Shown here piece by piece: positions 51,467 through 61,800 of a stretch of 64,000 bases of DNA. This DNA comes from PVC group bacterium (GTDB lineage Bacteria; Verrucomicrobiota; Kiritimatiellia; UBA8416), in contig PXBF01000028.1 of assembly GCA_003567005.1 (NCBI GenBank), positions 1 to 64,000 of the forward strand, given 5' to 3'. The notes beneath the pieces were generated by a model. The model had not been told where the DNA came from. It ran no database searches and saw only the letters and a list, made by a program, of their open reading frames with translations. Position 1 is the stretch's first letter; every line of letters begins with the position of its first letter. Both the position numbers and the translations under genes were made by a program.

Positions 51467-52708
51467 ATGCGTATAGCCATTGTTGGAAGTGGTGTGTCGG
51501 GGTTGGTGTCCGCGCTCTTATTGAGTCGGGAGCATGATGTGACCGTCTATGAAAGCGAGGACTATATCGGAGGGCATACCCACACCATTTCCCTGCCTGA
51601 TGAAAAGGTGGCGGTGGACACGGGATTTATTGTGTTCAACCATGAAAACTATCCAAACTTCGTGAAGTTGCTTGCGTCGCTCGATGTTACGGCAAAGCCC
51701 AGCAGTATGAGCTTCAGCGTGATGAATCGGCGCAGTGGGCTCGAGTACGGCTTTGCCAGCCTCCATGCATTATTTGCGCAGCGCCACAATGCATTACGTC
51801 CCGCCTTTTTGCGCATGTTGCTGGAAATTCGTAAGTTTCGCAAAGAGTTTGATGTTTTGCTTCGGGAGGCGAGGGACGACCAGAAAGTGGGCGACTACCT
51901 GTTGGAGAAAGGGTATTCGAAAGCGTTTGTCGAAGATTTCCTTATTCCGTTCGGCGCGGCCATTTGGTCTGCGGCCCCCGACCAAATGAACCGCTTTCCC
52001 CTGCGGACATTTGTGCAGTTTTTTATGCATCACGGGTTTCTGGATCCAAGCAAGCTGTTGCAATGGTACGTTGTTGATGGTGGCTCTTCCGCGTATGTAA
52101 CCGCGTTATTGCGTAAGTTTCGCGGAACGATTCAGACGCGTACGCCCGTACAGTCGATTCAGCGCCACTCCGATCATATCATGCTTACGGCGGCAGGGGA
52201 ATCGGCACAGCGGTTCGATCATGTGGTCTTGGCTTGTCATAGTGATCAGGCGTTGGCCTTGTTGTCTGACCCAAGTGCCCTGGAACAGGACATCCTGGGC
52301 GCTTTGCCTTATCAAACGAATGAGGTGATTTTACATACAGACATACAAGAGATGCCGAGGCGCCGCCAAGTCTGGTCCAGCTGGAATTATTGTGTTCCGG
52401 AATGTGCGAGTGATCGTGTGACGGTAACCTACGATATGAATATTTTGCAGGGGCTGAAAACGGATACGGAGTATCTGGTCACATTAAATCCTGTGCGGGA
52501 CATTGCTCCCGAGAGCATTCGAGGGCGCTATCAATATGCGCATCCCGTCTTTACCCCTGAAGGTGTTGCGGCGCAACGGCGGTATCGTGAGATTGGTGGC
52601 ATGGCTGCCCGTACGCATTATGCCGGGGCTTACTGGGGGTATGGTTTTCACGAAGATGGCGTAAAGAGCGCGTTGCGCGTATGTGATGATTTCAAGGTGT
52701 ATTTATGA
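51467..52708 (+). CDS. FAD-dependent amine-oxidase-type oxidoreductase of the lipid cluster
   Basis: A 413-residue flavoprotein. The dinucleotide fold MRIAIVGSGVSGLVSALLLS, FAD-binding YIGGHTHTISLPDEKVAVDT and C-terminal GAYWGYGFHEDG are plain. In many Proteobacteria this protein heads a DUF1365-Cfa-DUF2878 series with a role in unsaturated or modified fatty acids. It shares an ATGA overlap with the next gene. The exact reaction is unknown to me. Confidence 0.85.
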   Translation: MRIAIVGSGVSGLVSALLLSREHDVTVYESEDYIGGHTHTISLPDEKVAVDTGFIVFNHENYPNFVKLLASLDVTAKPSSMSFSVMNRRSGLEYGFASLHALFAQRHNALRPAFLRMLLEIRKFRKEFDVLLREARDDQKVGDYLLEKGYSKAFVEDFLIPFGAAIWSAAPDQMNRFPLRTFVQFFMHHGFLDPSKLLQWYVVDGGSSAYVTALLRKFRGTIQTRTPVQSIQRHSDHIMLTAAGESAQRFDHVVLACHSDQALALLSDPSALEQDILGALPYQTNEVILHTDIQEMPRRRQVWSSWNYCVPECASDRVTVTYDMNILQGLKTDTEYLVTLNPVRDIAPESIRGRYQYAHPVFTPEGVAAQRRYREIGGMAARTHYAGAYWGYGFHEDGVKSALRVCDDFKVYL

Positions 52709-53514
52709 TGGAACATGGGGCGCCACGTTCTAACCACGTCATACAGCATAGTGCCATCTATGTCGGGCATGTGCGTCATAGGCGTTTTCGGCCCACGCAA
52801 AATGCTTTTCGCTATCGTACGTTTATGATGTATCTGGATCTGGATGAAGTTGCGCATGTTTTCGATGGTGCCAGGCTGTGGTCGTATGAAAAGTTGAATC
52901 TGGCATGTTTTCAGCGGCGCTATTTTTATGGAAATGTAGAGCTTCCCTTAGCGGATGCAGTGCGTAGCGGCACGGCGCAGGCGATTGGCCGGGATCTTAC
53001 CGGTCCGATACGGATGCTCACACATTTGCGGTATTGGGGGTATTGCTATAATCCGGTAACCTTTTACTATGTATTTGAGCCAGATGGTAAGACCTTAGAG
53101 GCGATTACGGCAGAAATCACGAATACGCCCTGGGGGGAGCGGCATGCCTATTATCTGGATTGCCGTACGGCGGAGTCCCCGAAAGACGGACGTTATCGCT
53201 GGCAGTTCCCTAAAACGTTTCACATATCTCCGTTTATGCCAATGGATGTGCACTACGACTGGCGTTTCCGTATTCCACAAGAGCATTTGAATGTGCATAT
53301 GCAGAATATCATCAAAGGCAAAAAGCATTTCGATGCTACGCTTACGTTGACGCGGCAGACGATAACACCTAGTCGTCTGAATCGGATGCTTGCGTATTAT
53401 CCCGTAATGACAACAAAGGTTGTTACGATGATTCACTGGCAAGCTCTGAGGCTTTGGTTTAAACGCACCCCCTTTTATGCGCACCCGAAGTATCAACAGG
53501 GACATGATACATGA
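52705..53514 (+). CDS. DUF1365 family protein
   Basis: A 269-residue protein of DUF1365 (PF07103): SAIYVGHVRHRRFRPTQNAF, ACFQRRYFYGN, GPIRMLTHLRYWGYCYNPVT, AITAEITNTPWGERHAYYLD and FHISPFMPMDVHYDWRFR. The conserved His and Tyr residues suggest an enzyme, but its activity is unknown. It stands between the FAD gene and the methyltransferase with four-base overlaps at both ends, so the three are translated as a unit. Confidence 0.9.
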   Translation: MMEHGAPRSNHVIQHSAIYVGHVRHRRFRPTQNAFRYRTFMMYLDLDEVAHVFDGARLWSYEKLNLACFQRRYFYGNVELPLADAVRSGTAQAIGRDLTGPIRMLTHLRYWGYCYNPVTFYYVFEPDGKTLEAITAEITNTPWGERHAYYLDCRTAESPKDGRYRWQFPKTFHISPFMPMDVHYDWRFRIPQEHLNVHMQNIIKGKKHFDATLTLTRQTITPSRLNRMLAYYPVMTTKVVTMIHWQALRLWFKRTPFYAHPKYQQGHDT

Positions 53515-54773
53515 GAACAATTGAAGATATAGAAGTTGCGCGGCATTATCCGCGCGTGTTGGTAAAGCCGGCACGCAAGTTATTATTCCGGTTGGCGCCG
53601 CATTTGCAGCACGGACAAATCATATTGGAAGATGGCCCCGCGCGCCATGTGTTTGGCACGGTTTCTTCGGCTTATCCGCACCCTGCGGTTTTGCGTGTGC
53701 ATGATCAGGCCTTTTATGCCGACGCCGTGTATGGCGGCGTGATCGGAATCACGGAATCCTTCATTGATGGACGATGGTCAACGGATGACTTGCCCGCATT
53801 GATTCGCATCGTGTTGCATAATGAATCGCTTTATGCCGCGCTTGACCGCGGTCTTGGTTCGGTTTGGCAGCCTATTCGCAACCTAATGCATGCCTTGCGG
53901 CATAATTCCGAAAAAGGGAGTCGTCGAAATATCATGGCGCATTATGATCTGGGCAATGATTTCTTTTCCCTCTTTCTCGATGAGACCATGGCGTACTCGG
54001 CGGCATACTTTGCAACGCCGGATACAGCACTCGGAGACGCTTCCCGTGCAAAATTTGACCGACTTTGTAATCGGTTGCACTTGCAACCGGATGATCATGT
54101 GTTGGAAATTGGTACCGGATGGGGTGGATTTGCCATGCATGCTGCCAAAGAATTCGGATGCCGCGTCACGACGACAACCATATCTCCGTCCCAGCGTACC
54201 TGGGTACAAGAGCAGGTAGAGAAGGCGGGATTGCAAGACCGCGTGGAAGTCCTCGGGCTCGACTACCGTAAGTTGGAGGGGCAATACGATAAGCTTGTGT
54301 CCATTGAGATGATCGAGGCGGTGGGACATCGATACCTGAATACCTTTTTTACCTGTTGCGGGAAGTTGTTGAAACCGGATGGTTTAATGGCGTTACAAGC
54401 GATCACAGTGCCCAATCGTCGCTATGCGGAGCACAAACGCAAAGCGACCTTTATCAATCAGTATGTCTTTCCAGGGAGTTGCCTGCCGTCAGATGTTGCG
54501 ATGTGCGAAAGCATCACACGGAGTAGTAACCTAGACTTGGTCTTCAAGGAAGATATCACAGCGCATTACGTTAAAACACTGGCGATTTGGCGATCAAGGT
54601 TTATGACGAAATTGGATCAGGTGCGTAAGTTTTGGCCGGGAGAAGCGTTTATTCGGACGTGGGATTTATATTTTGCAAGTTGCGAGGCCGGTTTCGCAGA
54701 GCGCGATATCTATGTGGGGCAATATTTGTTTGCTAAGCCAAAGGCAACGCCGCGTTTGTCGTATGCCAGCTAA
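53511..54773 (+). CDS. cfa: Cyclopropane-fatty-acyl-phospholipid synthase-like methyltransferase
   Basis: A 420-residue SAM-dependent methyltransferase of the Cfa/CMAS type. Seen: NIMAHYDLGNDFFSLFLDET, SAM site VLEIGTGWGGFAMHAAKEFG, VSIEMIEAVGHRYLNTFFTC and FINQYVFPGSCLPSDVAM. It would add a methylene or methyl to an unsaturated acyl chain in a phospholipid. Homologues in this gene order, as in Rhodobacter, make methyl-branched or furan fatty acids rather than plain cyclopropanes, so the product here is open. Confidence 0.9.
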   Translation: MRTIEDIEVARHYPRVLVKPARKLLFRLAPHLQHGQIILEDGPARHVFGTVSSAYPHPAVLRVHDQAFYADAVYGGVIGITESFIDGRWSTDDLPALIRIVLHNESLYAALDRGLGSVWQPIRNLMHALRHNSEKGSRRNIMAHYDLGNDFFSLFLDETMAYSAAYFATPDTALGDASRAKFDRLCNRLHLQPDDHVLEIGTGWGGFAMHAAKEFGCRVTTTTISPSQRTWVQEQVEKAGLQDRVEVLGLDYRKLEGQYDKLVSIEMIEAVGHRYLNTFFTCCGKLLKPDGLMALQAITVPNRRYAEHKRKATFINQYVFPGSCLPSDVAMCESITRSSNLDLVFKEDITAHYVKTLAIWRSRFMTKLDQVRKFWPGEAFIRTWDLYFASCEAGFAERDIYVGQYLFAKPKATPRLSYAS

Positions 54774-54807
54774 TTGGCGGTAAATCCCTGAAAAAGGAGA
54801 TTTACAA

Positions 54808-55404
54808 ATGGATAGCGTTCGAAAATCGCATCAGGTGTTTCGACTACTGGTAGGTAGCGTATTCTATCAAGTGGTATGGTTCGCCACCGTGCTTTCTGCT
54901 GGCCATGTGCAGCGTTGGTGGTGGGGGATCCTTTCGTTATTGGTATTTGTCGGGATTGTGCATTTCGGTTGGCCTGCGTTACGACAGCGCGTATGGTGGA
55001 TGTTGGTCATATCTGTAGGGTGTGGACTGATTGTAGATACCGGTATGATCATGGGGCATGTCTGGCAGTCACCGAGGATTCTGCTGCCCACACCCTTGCC
55101 ACCCGCATGGCTTCTGTTTCTGTGGGCAGCTTTTGGTATTTATATTGCGCTGAGTCTCGAGATGTTGTACGGCCGCTACGGTCTTGCGGCTTTTGTCGGT
55201 GCAATAGGCGGAATGTTGGCCTACCGTGGCGGAGCCTTGTTTGAAGCCATTCAATGGGGCAAACCGTTATGGCTTACAACTACGATTTTGACCCTTACCT
55301 GGGGGTTCATTTTTCCTTTGCTTGTATGGGTTGCCACCCGGTTGCGTCAGCAGGAGCAGGCGGCACGCGTACGTGCTTCTCGCATGCATGTGGCCTTCAT
55401 GTAA
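54808..55404 (+). CDS. DUF2878 family membrane protein
   Basis: A 198-residue protein with five or six hydrophobic helices; GCGLIVDTGMIMGHVWQSPR and LPPAWLLFLWAAFGIYIALS are typical of DUF2878. It is a fixed companion of the Cfa/DUF1365 cluster and so acts in the same pathway; its role is not known. AAAGGAG precedes the ATG. Confidence 0.85.
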   Translation: MDSVRKSHQVFRLLVGSVFYQVVWFATVLSAGHVQRWWWGILSLLVFVGIVHFGWPALRQRVWWMLVISVGCGLIVDTGMIMGHVWQSPRILLPTPLPPAWLLFLWAAFGIYIALSLEMLYGRYGLAAFVGAIGGMLAYRGGALFEAIQWGKPLWLTTTILTLTWGFIFPLLVWVATRLRQQEQAARVRASRMHVAFM

Positions 55405-55427
55405 CGGTTCCAATTGGGAGGATAGGA

Positions 55428-56048
55428 ATGGAAACAATGCACAAGAAGCACCACGGCGTCTGCTTTTTTCGTAATGCTCGTTGGATGCATGTCCTGATCG
55501 TGGGGGTCGTTTTATGGTTCCCATTGCGCGTGATAGCGGGGGATAAACTCGAAGGCGATGCTGATCGCTTCCCTCGTGAGATCACGGTTGGAGAGAGCAC
55601 AGTACAGCGCAAGGGGGTTGGGCGCATGCGGCGCTGGATGATTACAGGTGCAGACGTCGCACTCTACGCCCCCGCAGGCACGAGGCGGCAGGATCTGCTC
55701 ACGGGGGGCCCCTTGGCATTATCGTTTTATTACTACACGCGTATCCGCGGTGAACAGTTTGCCAGGGCGGGATTTGAAACGCTGCAACAGAATGTTGCTG
55801 CAGATATGATGCAGGAGCAGGCTGAGAATCTTGAAAAAATGGAGACGTTTTTTACCGATGTAGGGCGTGGTGATCGCTATCTACTCCAATACGAGCCAGG
55901 ATACGGTACGACGCTCAAGCGCAATGGGAAAAAAGTGGGTACGATCGAAGACGAAGCGTTTGCCGCCTTCTATTTTCAGATTTGGTTGGGCGAGAATCCG
56001 ATTGATGAGCGGATGTATTATGCTTTGGTTGCTTCGATGCCTGAATAA
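55428..56048 (+). CDS. Chalcone-isomerase-like secreted protein
   Basis: About 206 residues. A leader with VLIVGVVLWFPLRVIAGD is followed by a chalcone_isomerase-like domain (PF16036): VQRKGVGRMRRWMITGADVA, LALSFYYYTRIRGEQFARAG, RYLLQYEPGYGTTLKRNGKK and FAAFYFQIWLGENPIDERM. In plant relatives the fold binds fatty acids as well as flavonoids. Probably periplasmic, acting on lipids. ATG 55428 chosen since GGGAGGATAGGA lies directly before it. Confidence 0.83.
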   Translation: METMHKKHHGVCFFRNARWMHVLIVGVVLWFPLRVIAGDKLEGDADRFPREITVGESTVQRKGVGRMRRWMITGADVALYAPAGTRRQDLLTGGPLALSFYYYTRIRGEQFARAGFETLQQNVAADMMQEQAENLEKMETFFTDVGRGDRYLLQYEPGYGTTLKRNGKKVGTIEDEAFAAFYFQIWLGENPIDERMYYALVASMPE

Positions 56049-56106
56049 AATCAAACCTGTTCCCGTTATTATGAAAAGGTTGTAAAGGAACCAGGGAGAA
56101 AATGGC

Positions 56107-56886
56107 ATGATGAAAGCGGATTGGTCGAACCGGCGGGTATGGATTACAGGGGCATCCTCCGGCATAGGGAAAGCATTGGCCTTGGAGTTATCTCGCGAGG
56201 GTGCGCGTATTGTTGTTTCAGGACGCAATGCAGAACGGTTAGCAGAGGTATCGAAAGCATGTGCGGGCGAGGTTTGGGTGCTGCCATTTGATGCGGCTGA
56301 TCGAAAAGCCACCTGCGAGGCGGCGCGAGAAGTTGATCATGCCTGGGGAGGCATGGACACGGTCGTTCTGAATGCTGGAATCTGCGAGTACATTGATCTG
56401 CCAGCGTTTGATGCGACTTCCGTGCAACGCGTGATGGATGTTAATTTCATGGGAATCGTTTATGGGATAGAAGCGATCTTGCCTTTGTTGCGGAAAGGGC
56501 ATCTTCCACATCTTGTGGGGATGAGCAGCACGGTAGCCTATACGGGATTACCTCGCGCAGAAGCCTACGGTGCCTCCAAAGCTGCCATCCGTTATCTGTT
56601 GCAGGCGCTGCGCATTGATTTGTTGGCTGAGAAGATCGATGTTTCCATTATCTGTCCTGGCTTTGTGCAGACGCCGCTGACGGATTTGAACGATTTTCCG
56701 ATGCCGATGCGAATATCTGCTGAAGAGTCTGCGAAGCGCATTCGCAAAGGTTTGGAGCGGCGCGCGCATGAGATTCGCTACCCGACATGTTTCGCGTTGA
56801 TCTTGCGCACGCTGGCTGTGTTGCCGAGTCGCCTGCGCACGCGGTTGTTGGCAACGATGAGCCCGAATTGGCAGCGTGCGCGATGA
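56107..56886 (+). CDS. Short-chain dehydrogenase/reductase (SDR)
   Basis: A 259-residue SDR: NAD(P) motif ITGASSGIGKALALELSREG, NAG motif VVLNAGICEY, catalytic Ser in MSSTVAYTG and YGASK as the Tyr-Lys pair. The C-terminal ~40 residues carry a basic amphipathic segment (RLRTRLLATM). It probably reduces a lipid carbonyl in this cluster. It follows the chalcone-isomerase-like gene after 58 bp. An unusual base-rich repeat-like stretch follows the stop. Confidence 0.88.
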   Translation: MMKADWSNRRVWITGASSGIGKALALELSREGARIVVSGRNAERLAEVSKACAGEVWVLPFDAADRKATCEAAREVDHAWGGMDTVVLNAGICEYIDLPAFDATSVQRVMDVNFMGIVYGIEAILPLLRKGHLPHLVGMSSTVAYTGLPRAEAYGASKAAIRYLLQALRIDLLAEKIDVSIICPGFVQTPLTDLNDFPMPMRISAEESAKRIRKGLERRAHEIRYPTCFALILRTLAVLPSRLRTRLLATMSPNWQRAR

Positions 56887-57017
56887 ACGGATTGCAAGCT
56901 AGGCAGAAACATACCGGAGTCGCGGCGCTGGCGCAGCGAAGGAGCTGTAGCTTCAGAACAAATAAGTCTGTGGTCCCCTTGTCTGTATTCTTTGGTATAA
57001 ACCTATGGCGGTGAAAT

Positions 57018-57398
57018 ATGTGGAATTTCGTTTTAGCTTATGTAGCCATTATTCTTGTGATGTTTGTGCTGGATGCAGTCTGGTTAGGTTGGGTAGCCAA
57101 AGGATTGTACCGACGGGGTATGAGCCGTGCTATTGTGTTTGAGGTTCGTTGGTGGGCTGCTATTCTTTTCTATCTGTTGCATGCAGCCGCTGTCTTGTAT
57201 TTTGCTGTCAGCGGGGTCGGCACGATTGGAACGATCCTGTTTCGCGGTGCCTTTTTCGGTCTGGCAGCGTACGGTACCTACAACCTGACGAATCTGGCGA
57301 CAGTCAAGAATTGGCCCGTTCATGTGGCCATGCTCGACATGATCTGGGGCTCGCTGATCACGATGCTCTCTGCACTCGCCGCATACGCTTTGCTGTAA
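57018..57398 (+). CDS. DUF2177 family membrane protein
   Basis: A 126-residue protein of four hydrophobic helices. FVLDAVWLGWVAKGLYRRGM and GAFFGLAAYGTYNLTNLATV match DUF2177. Its members accompany Cfa/DUF1365/photolyase-type clusters. Function unknown. GGCGGTGAAAT precedes the ATG. The desaturase gene converges on it with a repeat between. Confidence 0.87.
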   Translation: MWNFVLAYVAIILVMFVLDAVWLGWVAKGLYRRGMSRAIVFEVRWWAAILFYLLHAAAVLYFAVSGVGTIGTILFRGAFFGLAAYGTYNLTNLATVKNWPVHVAMLDMIWGSLITMLSALAAYALL

Positions 57399-57410
57399 TC
57401 GAAGCAACAT

Positions 57411-57463
57411 CCGATGCGCAGTCCCTGCGCGAGGCCGCTTTCGGCGAAAGACTGCCTACAGGC
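57411..57463. repeat. Interspersed repeat, second copy, inverted
   Basis: The reverse complement of 57411-57463 begins GCCTGTAGGCAG, then TTTCGCCGAAAGCGGCC and TCGCGCAGGG, and matches 33631-33678. It lies between the convergent DUF2177 and desaturase genes. It supplies the TAG stop codon of the desaturase (57456-57458). Confidence 0.7.
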
Positions 57464-58550
57464 TTTTCCAGCGGCCAAAATGGTCACGCCAGTATTGCCA
57501 ATTTCCGTACTTTTCCTTACAGACGTGATGGAGCCATTGGAGGCGCGGTACAGACCATTTCATGGGGGGCATCTGATCTTCCACGAAAGCACGGAAGTGT
57601 TTGAGGTTGTAGCAGGGAATGGCGGCGAACATGTGATGCTCAATGTGGTATTCCATATGCCAATATAGAAACGAACTGAGAGGATCCAGGCGCGCGGAAC
57701 CGCAGCTCTCGCGAAAATCCGGATTGTTCGCTTCACAAGCGGCATGCTGATGTGTGCTGCACAGGGAAACGTGAAACAATGGTCCATAGAATGGGGCTAG
57801 CGTGACCAGTATCGGAAGAAACCAAAGCCCGGGGACAAGACCTGTAACATGTAGCGTCAAACAAGTAGCCACAAAGGCAACATGGCCAATGAGCGAGAAA
57901 ACGGCAAAGTTATAAACGGCTTTACGGTCTTTCGCGCTGGCGCGCTTGAGAATAAATTGCTCCCAGGTGTCGAGTTGGTAGCCGCGTGCGCGCCATCCGA
58001 TACTGGTGGGTTTGAGCGTAAAAAGGCGTGCGAGGTTCTGGAACATACTTTTCCAATGCAGTACGTTCAGGAAGAGGTCGTAAAAACTGCGCCATTTGAA
58101 TTCGACGTACGTTGGCGTTTCTTCGCCATCACTACCTTGATGCAATGTGTAGCGGTGATGATAGTTCAAGTGGCTGATACGGTAGAGGGGCGGATTCCAT
58201 GGCCAGTACAAGAAACCATAGAGTGTTACAAAGAATCGATTGAGCGCTTTGCCGGGAAAGACCGTTCCATGGTCTAGTTCGTGAATACCGTCACCAAAAT
58301 GCTTATATACCGTGCCATGAAAATACAAGCCGATAACCATGAGTACCCAGTTCTGGTTCGTGAAAGCCCACCAGGAGAAGCCACCCGTCAGGGCCACGAT
58401 CGCAAGGAACCCGACGGCTTGAAAAAGTCCTTTCGCGTAGCTGCGCTGCGTGAATCGTAATAAATCTTCTTTGCTGATGTCTACGCGGACCCAATTCACG
58501 TCGGTATGCTTCCATTCTTCAAGTGGGTTCCAGGGGGCGATTGCTTCCAT
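57456..58550 (-). CDS. Membrane fatty acid desaturase
   Basis: A 364-residue di-iron membrane desaturase. The histidine boxes are HELDH, HLNYHH and EYHIEHH. Four helices lie in two pairs. It would introduce a double bond in a fatty acid, or in another lipid. It converges on the lipid cluster, so the acyl substrate for the methyltransferase could be made here. ATG 58550 assumed. The reading frame ends inside a repeat, so the last residues (FGRWKSL) abut foreign-looking DNA. Confidence 0.88.
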   Translation of the reverse strand: MEAIAPWNPLEEWKHTDVNWVRVDISKEDLLRFTQRSYAKGLFQAVGFLAIVALTGGFSWWAFTNQNWVLMVIGLYFHGTVYKHFGDGIHELDHGTVFPGKALNRFFVTLYGFLYWPWNPPLYRISHLNYHHRYTLHQGSDGEETPTYVEFKWRSFYDLFLNVLHWKSMFQNLARLFTLKPTSIGWRARGYQLDTWEQFILKRASAKDRKAVYNFAVFSLIGHVAFVATCLTLHVTGLVPGLWFLPILVTLAPFYGPLFHVSLCSTHQHAACEANNPDFRESCGSARLDPLSSFLYWHMEYHIEHHMFAAIPCYNLKHFRAFVEDQMPPMKWSVPRLQWLHHVCKEKYGNWQYWRDHFGRWKSL

Positions 58551-58851
58551 TACATGTGTCCTTATGTTGCTGTCATCCTACGAAAGGCCAGATGGCATGA
58601 TCGCAACCCCGGCCAGTCTGCAAGACTCTACTTTGCATATGCATCCTAAAACAAGTGTGAATTTGCCATGCAACGCGCCATGTGCGCGTGAAATTGCCGC
58701 TCGCGAACCAGCGCCAGAGATGTAATGAATAGAACGAAATCGCGAATAGTCGTAATGTATTATCTTAGTTTGAAACAATGTGCATACAAAAAAGTATTAG
58801 GTAAGGGTTGCTCCCTTATGGTATGATTTTCCGGTCAGTGCTCGTTTTGTT

Positions 58852-58867
58852 CGCCTGCATGCAGGCG
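58852..58867. promoter_or_regulatory. 16-bp palindrome upstream of the giant subtilase
   Basis: CGCCTGCATGCAGGCG is a perfect palindrome, 29 bp before the subtilase start. TAAGGG/CCCTTA at 58802-58818 is a second inverted repeat. The 345-bp gap between the divergent desaturase and subtilase genes contains no gene. Operator, or remnant of a repeat; undecided. Confidence 0.4.
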
Positions 58868-58895
58868 TTATAGATGTAAAGATGGTCAGGTGTTT

Positions 58896-61800
58896 ATGCG
58901 TACTTCAGTTATGAAAGTCATTGGTTTGTTGTTTTTGCTAGGGTCGGTTGCTTTTGCGCAACCACCCGACGATCAAGCAGGGGGCGGGCCACCTGTCGAT
59001 GCTCCCGGACAGGTGCATGTCGCGGAGGTTCTGCGTGATCGCAGTGTGAACTGGCAAGATGCCCGGCAGCGGGAGCAGGCGATAGCACGGTTGCGGGAGG
59101 TAGAAGATATCCGTCGGACGCGTGCCCACGAACAGGCTGATGCTTTAGGCATTCCCAGAAGGCGCGTGTTGCCAGATGGGACCATTGAGGAAATCGTGGG
59201 GCTCGATGAAGATGGAGCGTTTCTCATTTACACGACGCACAATGTGAATGCAGCAATTTCGACAGGTGCGGATGCCTTGCAGATCGCGCCATACAGTCTG
59301 GATGGTACCGATGTGACCGTAGGTGTCTGGGATGGTGGGGCTGTTCGGAACACCCATCAGGAATTTCAGACCAGTTCAGGCTCCCGTGTTACGATCATGG
59401 ATGGTTCTGATCTCAGCGATCACGGTACGCATGTCGGGGGCACGATTGGTGCTGCAGGTATCAGTCCAAGCCGCAGGGGTATGGCGACCAATGTATGGAT
59501 TGACTCCTATGATTGGAACAATGATACGAGTGATATGGCGAGTCGTGGTGCGACGGGCCCTGGGCAGGAAACGCAAATTCACATTTCCAATCATAGTTAT
59601 GGTTTTGTTACGGGATGGCGCCGGAACGGAAGTGTTTGGGAATGGACGGGGCAGGGGACCGATCAGAATGCGGTTGCCCGGCAATTCGGTCAATATACCG
59701 CACAGGCAGAAAATTGGGATGGTATTGCTTACAATGCTCCTTATTATTTGATTTTTAAGTCCGCGGGTAATGATAACAACAACAATCCTTCTGTCGGTTC
59801 ACAAGTCGTCATTGACGGTGACACGGTGACGTATGATCCTGCGATTCATCCGCCCGGAGATGGTCTCTATCGTAACCCAACGGGTAACGTTGAAGACGGT
59901 TATGCCAACATTTCGCATGCGGGCAATGCAAAAAATGTCATGACGGTAGGTGCTGCCAATGCTGCCGTATCGGCTGGTGAACGTGACCCAGCGCAGAGTA
60001 CTCTGGCTAACTTTTCGTCACGGGGACCGTCTGATGATGGACGCATCAAGCCCGACATTGTGGCAAATGGTGTGGGGTTGTCCTCTACAGGAGCGAGTAG
60101 TGACACGCATTATTATGGTTCCAGTGGTACGAGTATGTCTTCGCCGAATGCTGCCGGTTCAGCCGCATTACTTGTACAATTATATGGTGACCTCTTCCCG
60201 GGTAGTGCGATGCGAGCCAGCACGCTGAAAGGACTTCTCATCCATACGGCTACGGACCTAGGTGCTTTTGGCCTCGGTAATCCCGGGCCGGATTATCATT
60301 ACGGTTGGGGCTTAATCAATGTGCAGAAAGCCGCCGACTTGATACTAGATCACCACACGGATCCATCGAAGCAACGCATCCGTGAGCATGCGCTTTCCAC
60401 TTCGGTACCATCCCGATCCTATACCTTTACGTGGGACGGTTTATCTCCGATTCGCGCGACGCTTAGCTGGACAGATCCCCCGGGACAGGCCACTACGGCT
60501 CTGGAGAATCGCACGCCTCGCCTTGTGAATGATCTCGACCTGAAACTGATTGCCCCTGATGGAACCGAGTATCTTCCATTTGTGATGCCTTTTGTGGGGG
60601 ATTGGTCCGTAGAAGCCATGGCTGAACCTGCTACGACAGGGACGAATCATGTGGATAATGTCGAGCAGGTTTTGATCGAGGATCCGCTGCAGGAAGGCAC
60701 TTGGGAAGTTAAAATCACACACAAGGGCAGTCTGACGAATGGCGAACAGGTTTACAGTCTGCTGCTTTCCGGAATGGCTGGAGATCCGGATTTATTGGTG
60801 CTGCAATCCATTTCTCCCAGTGTTGCGACCGTTGGAGACACGGTAACTATGGACATACTCGGAAACGCATTAAGTGAAGATACCGTTGTGCTGTTACAAA
60901 AGGACGGTCAGCCCGATGTGCCGGGAACGGATGTGCAGATGGTTGGCAACGCACTACAATGTAGTTTTGACTTGAGTGGGGTCACATCTGCCGGGAAATG
61001 GGATGTTGTCGCCACGAACCCCGATGAACAGACCTTTACCTTGCAAGCTGCTTTCACGATACATCCTGAGACGATATGGGCAGAACATTTTGATGCATCG
61101 AGTTCGCTTCCCTCTGGGTGGACATCGAGTGGTGATGGAGAATGGAGCGTGGTGGACAGCAGCAGCCATACCCCAGATAATTCGGTGTTCATTCCAAATT
61201 ATAACTTTACGACTCTTACATACTTAACCAGCCCTGTCATAGAAATCCCTGCCGGGGTCAGTGATATGCAATTTGTTTTTTGGCATGCTTATGATTTAGA
61301 GACAGTGTTTGATGGCGGCGTGTTGGAGTTTTCGGTGGACGGTGGCGATTGGCTGGATGTGGAAGACGCTGGCTCAGGCCTTTCCTTTTCCAGAAATGGC
61401 TATACCCACACCTTGAGTGAGGCCTACGATAATCCACTGGGTGGACGCACTGCATGGAGCGGTAACAGCGGTGGATACGTACAAACGGTGGTGGACATTG
61501 AAGATACCGCCATGTATGCGGGTCATAGTATACAGGTGCGGTGGGGGTTGGGCACGGATGAGATTATCGGTGCTCCCGGTTGGTATGTGGATACCGTCTC
61601 CTTACGTGGTATTGTCGAAACACCACAAGAAGGATTTTTGGCCGTTTCTCCGGTAGATGCTTTTGTTTCATTCGGTACGGAGGGCGGTCCCTTTGCTCCA
61701 TCTTCTTTGACTTATACCTTGCAAAACGTTGGGTTAGAGCCATTAGACTGGGAGGTGAGCAATACCGAGGGGTGGGTTTCTCTCAGTACGCCAACGGGAG

